Source: Bacillota bacterium (lineage in GTDB: Bacteria > Bacillota > Clostridia > Christensenellales > CAG-138). From it: a stretch of 11,642 nucleotides of DNA. Shown piece by piece: positions 1 through 6,471 of the stretch. Each line of letters opens with the position of its first letter. The first letter of the stretch is position 1. The stretch is from NCBI GenBank assembly GCA_023416895.1, contig JAEZGQ010000081.1, positions 1 through 11,642 of the forward strand, given 5' to 3'. The position numbers and the translations under genes are program-made. The notes under the pieces were generated by a model. It was not told the DNA's origin. It saw nothing but the letters and a program-made list of their open reading frames with translations, and ran no database searches.

Positions 1-231
1 GCGCATGGCCTCAAAATACCTGAGGACATCAGCGTTGTGGGGTACGACGGCATTTACCTTTCACAGGTATTCCGCCCGCGGCTGACCACGCTCAAACAGG
101 ATACCGACCGGCTTGGTATAACCGCCGCGCGCCTTCTCGTGCAGGCGATGAAGTTCCCCAAGGGCTCGATTCCGCAGCATGTGCTGATTCCGGGCACGGT
201 GCTCGAAGGGGAAACCGTAAAGCAACTCTGA
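1..231 (+). CDS. LacI-family transcriptional regulator, C-terminal fragment (5' end outside window)
   Basis: Reading frame 1 is open from the first base to the TGA at 229-231 and gives the last 76 residues of a LacI/GalR-type repressor. The fragment carries the typical end of the periplasmic-binding-protein-like effector domain: P-E-D-I-S-V-V-G-Y-D, then R-P-x-L-T-T-L-x-Q, then a helix with G-I-T-A-A-R-L-L, and a closing strand (H-V-L-I-P-G-T-V-L-E-G). The DNA-binding helix-turn-helix lies upstream and is not visible, so the family call rests on these C-terminal motifs alone. Regulators of this family normally bind a sugar or sugar phosphate and control neighbouring uptake genes. Position directly upstream of the importer, on the same strand, suggests it controls the cluster. 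The effector is unknown; a beta-glucoside is an inference from context. Confidence 0.9.
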   Translation, partial: AHGLKIPEDISVVGYDGIYLSQVFRPRLTTLKQDTDRLGITAARLLVQAMKFPKGSIPQHVLIPGTVLEGETVKQL

Positions 232-247
232 ATGATTCCCACATCTC

Positions 248-260
248 AAACATAATGTTT
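248..260. promoter_or_regulatory. Candidate operator palindrome overlapping a -10-like hexamer
   Basis: AAACAT-A-ATGTTT is a perfect 13-base inverted repeat with a single central base, 17 bases after the regulator stop. It contains CATAAT (251-256), five of six matches to the TATAAT -10 box. I see no convincing -35 box 16-18 bases upstream. A palindrome over the -10 is where a repressor would block RNA polymerase, and a LacI-type gene lies immediately upstream. Many LacI-family operators have a central CG, which this lacks, so the operator call is inference. Confidence 0.35.
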
Positions 261-286
261 CTCGTCTTTCCCTTGTTCCTTTGCGC

Positions 287-309
287 TATGGGCCGCGGGG
301 GCGGCCATA
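287..309 (+). other. GC-rich hairpin in the leader of the binding-protein gene
   Basis: GGCCGC (291-296) and GCGGCC (301-306) are perfect inverted repeats around a GGGG loop; TAT (287-289) and ATA (307-309) extend the stem past one bulged G. No T-tract follows, so this is not a canonical intrinsic terminator. It ends about 17 bases before the ribosome binding site of the binding-protein gene. It could stabilise the 5' end of the message or be a weak end signal for the regulator transcript. Confidence 0.4.
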
Positions 310-326
310 ACGATAAAACATCAAAC

Positions 327-332
327 AGGAGG
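327..332 (+). promoter_or_regulatory. Strong ribosome binding site of the binding-protein gene
   Basis: A perfect AGGAGG lies 7 bases before the ATG at 340 and fixes that start. It suits the high expression expected of an importer binding protein. Confidence 0.85.
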
Positions 333-339
333 AAAAGTC

Positions 340-2232
340 ATGAAAACAAGCTCTTGGAAATTCTTGGCGCTCGTGCTTGTCGTTGTCATGGTGATGGGAG
401 CAATGCTTTCCGCATGCACACCTGCCGTGTCTACGGAAGAACCCACCGCAGCACCCGTTGCTACACAAGCACCCGTGACCGAGGAAACGGCCGCGCCGGT
501 GGAAGTACAGCCGGGTGGCGAACTTCCCCGCAATGAAACTCTTTACTTCGCTGGTCAGCAGTGGGGCGCCGTAAAGGGCTGGAACCCCCTGAGCAACGAC
601 AACAACAACGCCATGGTGCTTGCTGATTCAGCAGGCGGCAGCCGTATATGCATGTTTGAGACCCTCTATATGTACAACATGCTCGACGGTTCCATGGTTC
701 CGTTGCTGGCGGACGGCGAACCCGTTTGGGCGGCAGACAAGTCCACCGTTACCGTGAAGATCAACCCCGCCGCCCGCTGGAGCGATGGCACGCCCGTAAC
801 CGCGCATGACGTCGCTTATACTTGGGAATGCGGCGTGAAGTACGGCAACTCCATGGGCACCGGCTATTCTCCCTTCATTGCATCCGTTGTAGCAACTGAC
901 GACTCCACCGTTGTCATCACTTCCACAATGACCGCTGAGGGCAAGCCGACCAACCCCCTCCAGCTCTCCTGCTTCATCGTACAGGCTTACATCATCCAGA
1001 AGGCCTGGTTGCAGACGCTTGAGGCGCGCAACACCGCCGATACCATCAAACAGGATCCCGGTGACGACGTCGTTTGGTCCGGCCCGTACACCAAGTTCTA
1101 TGCAGACGACCAGAAGGTCGTGCTCGTCCGTGACGACAACTACTGGGGTCAGGATGCTTCCTTGTGGGGCAAACTGCCTGTTCCCAAGTACCTTGCGCAC
1201 ACCATCTATGCCGATAACGCCGCGGGCCAGGTAGCGTTTGCTGCCGGCGAAGTGGACGTTTGCCAGCAGTTCATTTCCAACATTCAGGATCTGTGGGAAG
1301 ATCAGGGCCTGCCCATCTCCACCTATCTTGACGAACCCCCGTATGGCATTTGCGTAAATATGCCTACGGCTTGGTACAACATGAGCTCCTTCGGCCTTGA
1401 CAATGCAGCCGTTCGTAAGGCCATTGCCATGGCGGTGGACTATGATGCCATCAACCAGAACGCTATGACCGGTCAGAGCCCCACCTTCCAGCAGGTTCCG
1501 CGTTCTCTGATGAACCCGACCCCGGGTGAACAGGCTCAGTACGACCACGAAGCGATTGCGGCGCTTGGGCTGCAGTGGGCCGGTAACGACATCGAAGGCG
1601 CCAACGCGCTGCTCGATGAAGCCGGCATCGTGGATACCGATGGCGACGGTTACCGTGAAATCGACGGCACGAAGCTTTCCTACAACGCATGCTGCCCCAA
1701 CGGCTGGACCGACTGGCAGGCTGCCATGGAAATCGTAGCTGCTGCCGGCGAAAAGATCGGCATCGAAATCGTGACCGAGTTCCCCGAGTGGAGCGTATAC
1801 CAGACGGTTGTTACCTCCGCTTCGCAGAGCGACTACGACATCTTCATGATGTGGACCGACTCCGCAACCCCGTCCCAGCCCTGGGGCCGTATGCGCATGC
1901 TTATGAGCTCCGAGTTCAACGGTGTTGAAAACAACTGGAGCGGCAACTGGGGTCACTACTCCAACCCGCGCATCGACGAGCTCGTCAAGCTGATCCCGCT
2001 TGAGAGCGATGCCGCCAAGCTCAAGGCATACTACACCGAGGCCGTTCAGATTTATCTGACCGACGTACCCTCGTTCTCGCTCATGTATCGCCCTGACAAA
2101 TTCCATGCTGTGAACGAGTCCATTTGGACGAACTACCCCGCTTCCGATGACGGCAGGAACATCCCGCCGATGGACTGCACTGACGGTTACAGCATTGCAG
2201 CGCTCTATGATCTGCAGCTTGTGAACGGCTAA
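340..2232 (+). CDS. Family-5 (Opp/Dpp-type) ABC transporter substrate-binding lipoprotein, probably for beta-glucosides
   Basis: The 630-residue product begins with a lipoprotein signal: basic start, hydrophobic residues 8-23 and the lipobox L-S-A-C with Cys26 as the lipidated residue. A Pro/Thr/Ala/Glu-rich tether (about 27-58) follows. The mature part is an SBP_bac_5 protein, shown by R-W-S-D-G-T-P-V-T-A-H-D-V near residues 147-159 and by D-x-D-G-D-G-Y-R-E near 432-440 after L-L-D-E-A-G, both usual in this family. It would capture ligand outside the membrane and deliver it to the two permeases encoded next. Family-5 proteins are often labelled peptide- or nickel-binding, but some, such as the Thermotoga cellobiose/laminaribiose protein, bind oligosaccharides. 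The GH3, GH94 and GH1 genes downstream make a beta-glucoside ligand the best inference. Homology is secure; the ligand is not shown by sequence. Confidence 0.93.
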   Translation: MKTSSWKFLALVLVVVMVMGAMLSACTPAVSTEEPTAAPVATQAPVTEETAAPVEVQPGGELPRNETLYFAGQQWGAVKGWNPLSNDNNNAMVLADSAGGSRICMFETLYMYNMLDGSMVPLLADGEPVWAADKSTVTVKINPAARWSDGTPVTAHDVAYTWECGVKYGNSMGTGYSPFIASVVATDDSTVVITSTMTAEGKPTNPLQLSCFIVQAYIIQKAWLQTLEARNTADTIKQDPGDDVVWSGPYTKFYADDQKVVLVRDDNYWGQDASLWGKLPVPKYLAHTIYADNAAGQVAFAAGEVDVCQQFISNIQDLWEDQGLPISTYLDEPPYGICVNMPTAWYNMSSFGLDNAAVRKAIAMAVDYDAINQNAMTGQSPTFQQVPRSLMNPTPGEQAQYDHEAIAALGLQWAGNDIEGANALLDEAGIVDTDGDGYREIDGTKLSYNACCPNGWTDWQAAMEIVAAAGEKIGIEIVTEFPEWSVYQTVVTSASQSDYDIFMMWTDSATPSQPWGRMRMLMSSEFNGVENNWSGNWGHYSNPRIDELVKLIPLESDAAKLKAYYTEAVQIYLTDVPSFSLMYRPDKFHAVNESIWTNYPASDDGRNIPPMDCTDGYSIAALYDLQLVNG

Positions 2233-2245
2233 TCATTGATGAAAG

Positions 2246-2291
2246 AGAAACAGCCATGTTTCAAAATTCACATAGAAACATGGCTGTTTCT
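2246..2291 (+). other. Long stem-loop between binding-protein and permease genes
   Basis: A perfect 17-base inverted repeat (2246-2262 with 2275-2291) encloses a 12-base loop and lies 13 bases after the binding-protein stop codon. The bases after it are TAATTCGGGGG, so it lacks the long U-tract of an efficient terminator. The strong ribosome binding site of the next gene begins only about 7 bases past the stem. Such hairpins between a binding-protein gene and its permease genes are known to protect the upstream message from 3' decay or to cause partial termination, giving excess binding protein over membrane components. The structure is seen directly; its effect is inferred. Confidence 0.7.
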
Positions 2292-2312
2292 TAATTCGGG
2301 GGAGGTACTCTT

Positions 2313-3317
2313 ATGAAAGGCTACCGGAAATATTTCGGTAAAAAACTGGTGTGGTTTCTCATCACGTTTTTTGTTGCCGTATTGCTAAACTTCATTCTGC
2401 CGCGCCTACTTCCGGGAGATCCGGTAGCGGTCATCATGTCCAAGATCGCACGAGGCATATCCGACGCAAACGCCACCAAGCACATTTATGAGGAATACGC
2501 CGAAAAATTCGGCACCAACAAACCGTTCCTTGAGCAGATGGCCACCTATTTTAAAAACCTGCTCCAAGGCGACTTGGGGGTATCTTTCAGCCAATACCCC
2601 AGGCAGGTTTCCGATATCATCAAAAACGCCATCTGGTGGACGATCGCCCTCCAGTTTCCCGCAATCATTGTCGGCTGGCTGTTGGGTAACATCTTAGGCG
2701 CTCTGGCCGCCTATATCAGAAAAGGCTTCGACAAGCTTCTTATGCCAGTGTGCCTGTTCGTCAGCGGCGTTCCGGCCTTCGGCATGGCAATTGTACTTTT
2801 GGTTATCTTTGCGATCGGCCTGAAGGTTGCGCCGACCTCCGGCGGCTACGGCTTCGATTTGATTCCTGAATTTTCCATGAAATTTATCAAGTCCGTGATT
2901 GATCATTATGGGCTGCCGTTCTGGTCGATTGTCGTGATCTCCATCGGCGGGCAGGCCATCGGCATGCGCTCGATGTCCATCTACGAGCTCAACGCGGATT
3001 ATGTAAAATACAGCCGCTTCTTAGGTATTAAGGACTGGAAAATTGTAACCTATGTATTCCGCAACGCCATGCTGCCGCAGGTAACGGGCCTTGCGCTTTC
3101 CATTGGAACGATGGTGGGCGGCGCGCTGATTGCGGAAATCGTATTCAGCTATCCTGGCCTTGGTACAACCATCCTTTCTGCCGTTACCATGAACGACTAT
3201 CCGCTGCTTAGCGCTACGACGCTGATCGTTACCGTTATGGTGTTGCTCGCCACGTTTGCAATCGACATCATCTACGGTCTCATCGACCCGCGCGTCAAGG
3301 CTGCGCAGTTTGATTAA
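2313..3317 (+). CDS. ABC transporter permease, DppB/OppB type
   Basis: The 334-residue integral membrane protein has about six hydrophobic segments (roughly 12-33, 108-135, 142-170, 202-220, 262-283 and 300-325). Between the fourth and fifth lies the cytoplasmic EAA-type coupling region (about 227-254: D-Y-V-K-Y-S-R-F-L-G ... R-N-A-M-L-P), which docks onto an ATPase subunit. The N-terminal R-L-L-P-G-D-P after the first segment and the closing I-D-P-R are standard for the DppB/OppB half of these transporters, and the length is typical. ATG at 2313 is preceded by GGGGGAGGT (2298-2306). The product pairs with the second permease to form the translocation channel. Spacing of only 15 bases to the next gene indicates co-transcription. 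Family assignment is firm; substrate follows from context. Confidence 0.95.
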   Translation: MKGYRKYFGKKLVWFLITFFVAVLLNFILPRLLPGDPVAVIMSKIARGISDANATKHIYEEYAEKFGTNKPFLEQMATYFKNLLQGDLGVSFSQYPRQVSDIIKNAIWWTIALQFPAIIVGWLLGNILGALAAYIRKGFDKLLMPVCLFVSGVPAFGMAIVLLVIFAIGLKVAPTSGGYGFDLIPEFSMKFIKSVIDHYGLPFWSIVVISIGGQAIGMRSMSIYELNADYVKYSRFLGIKDWKIVTYVFRNAMLPQVTGLALSIGTMVGGALIAEIVFSYPGLGTTILSAVTMNDYPLLSATTLIVTVMVLLATFAIDIIYGLIDPRVKAAQFD

Positions 3318-3332
3318 GGAGGGCGGATTTGA

Positions 3333-4580
3333 ATGAAAAACAGCTTTAAGCAGGCATTCCGTTCCCCCAAATTCCTCGTCGGCTTTATCATCATGATGAG
3401 CATGCTTCTCACGCTTATCATTTACCCGATCTTCAACCCCGGCAACCCACTTGAGATGATCGGCCTCGGCTCATTCCTCAAGCCCGGTACTTACGTTTCT
3501 CTTTATGACGCTGTGGATGCTGACAAGAGCACCCTTAAGCTGAGCGAAGCCAGCCAAAACCGCATCGACAAGATCCTCGCACCGGAGGACCGTGTGGCGA
3601 TGATCGAGTATCTTACGACAATCGGCGTTTATACAGACGAGATCGACCCTGAGGATACGAACGCGCTTCTTAGCGTATGGTGGGCGAACTATGACCCCTC
3701 GCAAAAGCCACAGGGAATGACCAAGGCCACGAGAAACTACTACAACCGCCTCAACAATGCGCTTGAAAGCGAAAAGCGCGGCGAAACGCTCGTGGTCGCC
3801 GAATACGGCGAAGACGGTGCGCTTATCGAGCACGGTACCATTGTCAATACAGATTATGTGAACACCTCTGACGTAGCAAACGTTAAGGTGCTGCCGCTTG
3901 GCACGGAGAGCTTCGGGCGTGATGTGCTCAAACAGCTTGTGGCGGCTACGGGGACTTCGCTCCGCATTGGGCTTATCGCGGGGAGCATCGCAACCTTCCT
4001 CGGGCTTATGCTCGGCCTTTTTGCAGGTTATGTGGGCGGGCTTTGCGACGATATCATCATGTTTATCATGAACCTTTTCACGGTAATCCCGAACTTTGTG
4101 CTTCTTCTCCTTATCTCCTATGGCATCGGGCAGGATGAGCGAGGCGCAAATACCGTGGCACTCGTGATTGGCTTTACGGCGTGGGTTTGGACGGCGCGTT
4201 CGGTGCGTTCGCAGGTCATATCACTTCGTAACCGCGACCACGTCAACATGTCAAAAATATCTGGTCACAGCCTTGTGCGCATCATCTTCACGGATATTCT
4301 TCCGTATGTTGCATCGTATGTGGTGATGGCGTTTATCCTGCAGATCAGCTCCGCGATTCTCGCGGAAGCGTCGCTGTCGATGATTGGCCTTGGTTCCAAA
4401 ACCACAGCAGAACCTACGCTTGGCATTATGATGAACTGGGCCATTCTGTACGCGGCGCATCTGAACGGTTCTTGGTGGGCGTATCTGCCGGTGCTCATTA
4501 CCATTGCGCTTATCAGCTTCTCGCTCAACCTCATGAATACCGGCCTTGACCAGGTGTTCAACCCGACGCTGAGAGATTAG
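3333..4580 (+). CDS. ABC transporter permease, DppC/OppC type, with a large extracytoplasmic insertion
   Basis: The 415-residue product is the second channel subunit. After one N-terminal membrane segment (about 14-34) comes a long hydrophilic, charged stretch to about residue 186. The family hallmark L-P-L-G-T-E-S-F-G-R-D-V-L (187-199) then leads into the remaining segments (about 211-235, 242-267, 275-292, 325-347 and 384-405). The coupling region is near 301-325 (R-D-H-V-N-M-S-K-I-S-G), followed by A-E-A-S-L-S-M-I-G-L-G. Usual DppC/OppC proteins are about 280-320 residues; the extra length is nearly all in the loop between the first and second membrane segments, predicted to face outward where the binding protein docks. 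ATG at 3333 has AAGGAGGG (3316-3323) overlapping the upstream stop codon. There is no sign of a frameshift: the reading frame is continuous across the insertion. Confidence 0.94.
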   Translation: MKNSFKQAFRSPKFLVGFIIMMSMLLTLIIYPIFNPGNPLEMIGLGSFLKPGTYVSLYDAVDADKSTLKLSEASQNRIDKILAPEDRVAMIEYLTTIGVYTDEIDPEDTNALLSVWWANYDPSQKPQGMTKATRNYYNRLNNALESEKRGETLVVAEYGEDGALIEHGTIVNTDYVNTSDVANVKVLPLGTESFGRDVLKQLVAATGTSLRIGLIAGSIATFLGLMLGLFAGYVGGLCDDIIMFIMNLFTVIPNFVLLLLISYGIGQDERGANTVALVIGFTAWVWTARSVRSQVISLRNRDHVNMSKISGHSLVRIIFTDILPYVASYVVMAFILQISSAILAEASLSMIGLGSKTTAEPTLGIMMNWAILYAAHLNGSWWAYLPVLITIALISFSLNLMNTGLDQVFNPTLRD

Positions 4581-4590
4581 GAGGCCGGTT

Positions 4591-5598
4591 ATGGGAAACG
4601 TCATGCTTGAGGTGAAGAACCTCTCTACCAAATACATCACCCGCTTTCACGAGGATGTTTACGCCGTGGACGGCGTATCCCTCAAGATCGAGGAAGGGAA
4701 GTCGCTCGGAATCGCGGGAGAAAGCGGTTGCGGTAAATCCACACTCGCATTGAGCCTTATGGGCTATTACTTTGCACCGCTTCATTACATCAAGGGTGAC
4801 ATCATCGTGGACGGCAAAAACATTTCCATCATGAAGCCGGATGATGTGCGAAAATCCGTGCTCGGTACGGAAATCGCCTACATTCCGCAGGCGGCGATGA
4901 ATGCTCTTAACCCTACACGAAGGATCATCAATTTCGTGGAAGACGTGATTCTTGCGCATCAGCCCAAAACCACCAAAAAGGAAATCTACGAGCTTGCTAG
5001 GGAACGCTTCAATGTGCTGGGCCTTCCTGAGAGCGTGCTTGCGCGCTATCCGGTAGAGCTTTCGGGTGGCATGAAGCAGCGTACAGTCATCGCCATTTCC
5101 ACCATCCTTAAGCCCAAGGTGCTGATTGCTGACGAGCCCTCGAGTGCGCTCGACGTAACAAGCCAGAAAATGGTCATAAAGATGCTGCGCGAGCTGATGG
5201 AGAAGGGCTTTATCAAAGCGATGATCTTCATCACGCATGAGCTCCCGCTCCTTTATAACGTGACTGACGACATCATGGTGATGTATGCCGGGCAGATTGT
5301 GGAGCAGGGGACGGCGAAGGAAATGGTGTTCGACCCCATTCATCCTTACTCAAAGGGCCTCATGGGCTCCATCATCGTTCCCGAGGAAGGCACGCGCGAC
5401 GTGAAGCTCACCGCCATTCCGGGCACGCCTCCCAACTTGAAAAAGCCGCCGTTTGGCTGCCGTTTCGCGGAGCGCTGCAAGTATGTAAAACCTGAGTGCA
5501 TCGTTTCAAACGTAGCGTATACGCCATTTGGAGACGGGCGCGCATACCGTTGTATTCTTGGTGTAGATCAGCTGAGGGAGGTGTACGCGCATGAGTAA
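4591..5598 (+). CDS. ABC transporter ATPase, DppD/OppD type, with C-terminal cysteine-rich domain
   Basis: The 335-residue cytoplasmic ATPase energises import. All nucleotide-binding motifs are intact: Walker A G-E-S-G-C-G-K-S (43-50), Q-loop Gln100, signature L-S-G-G-M-K-Q-R (157-164), Walker B with V-L-I-A-D-E-P (177-183), D-loop S-A-L-D (185-188) and switch His216. The C-terminal region is the oligopeptide-transporter extension; it carries Cys290, Cys296, Cys303 and Cys321 (C-x5-C-x6-C-x17-C), the pattern linked to a 4Fe-4S cluster in related Dpp ATPases. ATG at 4591 has AGGAGG at 4579-4584, overlapping the stop of the previous gene. Its 3' end overlaps the next ATPase gene by 8 bases, indicating translational coupling. 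Full length for the family. Confidence 0.95.
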   Translation: MGNVMLEVKNLSTKYITRFHEDVYAVDGVSLKIEEGKSLGIAGESGCGKSTLALSLMGYYFAPLHYIKGDIIVDGKNISIMKPDDVRKSVLGTEIAYIPQAAMNALNPTRRIINFVEDVILAHQPKTTKKEIYELARERFNVLGLPESVLARYPVELSGGMKQRTVIAISTILKPKVLIADEPSSALDVTSQKMVIKMLRELMEKGFIKAMIFITHELPLLYNVTDDIMVMYAGQIVEQGTAKEMVFDPIHPYSKGLMGSIIVPEEGTRDVKLTAIPGTPPNLKKPPFGCRFAERCKYVKPECIVSNVAYTPFGDGRAYRCILGVDQLREVYAHE

Positions 5599-6427
5599 CA
5601 AACAGAACCGCATCGACCTTGATAGCTGCGCGCTTTGCCTGAGTGGCAAGGGGGTTACCAAGGTGTACGGCACGGGCAAAAAGCGCATCGCAGCAGTGGA
5701 TCATGTGGACTTTACCTTCCGCGAGGGTGAACTTGTTTCTATCGTGGGGGAGTCCGGCAGCGGCAAAACGACGCTCGCTAAAATGCTTTTGGGGCTTACA
5801 AACGTTACGGAGGGCGAGGTTTACTTTCAGGGTAAAAAGCGCGATATCAGCACGCAGGCGAAACGAAAGGAATACTGGAAAAGCATTCAGGCGATTTTTC
5901 AAGATCCGTTTTCGTCCTACAACGTGTTCAACAAAATCGACACGGTGCTTTTGGATTGCATCAACATGCGCGGCGGACGAAATCTCCCCCGCGAAAAAAA
6001 GATCGAGATGATGACCGAGGCGTGCCGCTTTGTAAACCTTGAGTTTGCCGAACTTACCAACAAATATCCGTTCGAGCTTTCCGGCGGCCAGATGCAGCGG
6101 CTAATGATCGCCCGCGTATTCCTTCTCAGACCAAAAATCCTTCTGGCGGACGAACCCACCTCCATGATCGATGCCTGTTCGCGCGCAACCATTCTCGATA
6201 TGCTCTTGCAGCTTCGCGACGAAATCGGCATGACGATTATCTTCATCACGCACGACATCGGGCTTGCCTACTACATTTCCGATTCCGTGTATATTATGGA
6301 GCACGGCAAATTTGTGGAGAGCGGTACTGCGGACGAGGTCATTCTTAGCCCCAAGGCGGAATATACAAAACGCCTCATCAGCGACGTACCTAAAATTTAT
6401 GAACCGTGGGATTTGAGCACGGTCTGA
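5591..6427 (+). CDS. ABC transporter ATPase, DppF/OppF type, short form
   Basis: The 278-residue product is the second ATPase of the heterodimer. Motifs are complete: Walker A G-E-S-G-S-G-K-T (53-60), Q-loop Gln104 in F-Q-D-P-F-S-S-Y-N, signature L-S-G-G-Q-M-Q-R (163-170), Walker B with I-L-L-A-D-E-P (183-189), D-loop S-M-I-D (191-194) and switch His221. The protein ends about 35 residues after V-E-S-G-T-A-D-E-V, with only a short tail (P-K-A-E-Y-T-K-R-L). It therefore lacks most of the oligopeptide-type C-terminal domain and its cysteines, which the partner ATPase has; common DppF/OppF proteins are roughly 300-330 residues. Two cysteines (13 and 16) occur in the N-terminal lead. ATG at 5591 lies inside the previous gene, with GAGGGAGGT at 5574-5582. 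The frame is clean to its TGA, so this looks like a natural short form. Confidence 0.94.
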   Translation: MSNKQNRIDLDSCALCLSGKGVTKVYGTGKKRIAAVDHVDFTFREGELVSIVGESGSGKTTLAKMLLGLTNVTEGEVYFQGKKRDISTQAKRKEYWKSIQAIFQDPFSSYNVFNKIDTVLLDCINMRGGRNLPREKKIEMMTEACRFVNLEFAELTNKYPFELSGGQMQRLMIARVFLLRPKILLADEPTSMIDACSRATILDMLLQLRDEIGMTIIFITHDIGLAYYISDSVYIMEHGKFVESGTADEVILSPKAEYTKRLISDVPKIYEPWDLSTV

Positions 6428-6456
6428 CGCGCCGTGCAAACCGGCAAAGTAAAACG

Positions 6457-6464
6457 AAAGAGGG
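6457..6464 (+). promoter_or_regulatory. Ribosome binding site deciding the GH3 start
   Basis: AAAGAGGG lies 7 bases before the ATG at 6472. A GTG in the same frame at 6406 would overlap the preceding ATPase gene, has no such site, and adds 22 residues lacking family resemblance, so 6472 is chosen. Confidence 0.75.
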
Positions 6465-6471
6465 TTTTGCA

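Noticed and set aside
302..320. Possible catabolite-repression (cre) site around CATAACGATAAAACA
   Set aside because: Only the central CG and a few A/T positions agree with the cre consensus; the TG...CA ends are mostly missing.
1633..1668. D-x-D-G-D-G loop in the binding protein, resembling a dockerin or EF-hand calcium site
   Set aside because: A single copy occurs after L-L-D-E-A-G, a common element in SBP_bac_5 proteins. There is no second repeat, so it is not a dockerin.
628..2106. Long open frame (492 codons) on the minus strand inside the binding-protein gene
   Set aside because: It lies wholly opposite a gene with clear family motifs and a lipoprotein signal. Its translation shows no recognisable domain and is rich in Gly, Val and His, as expected from the complement of a biased coding frame.
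6406..6471. Upstream GTG start that would lengthen the GH3 protein by 22 residues
   Set aside because: It overlaps the preceding ATPase gene, lacks a good ribosome binding site, and the extra residues do not resemble a GH3 N-terminus or a signal peptide.
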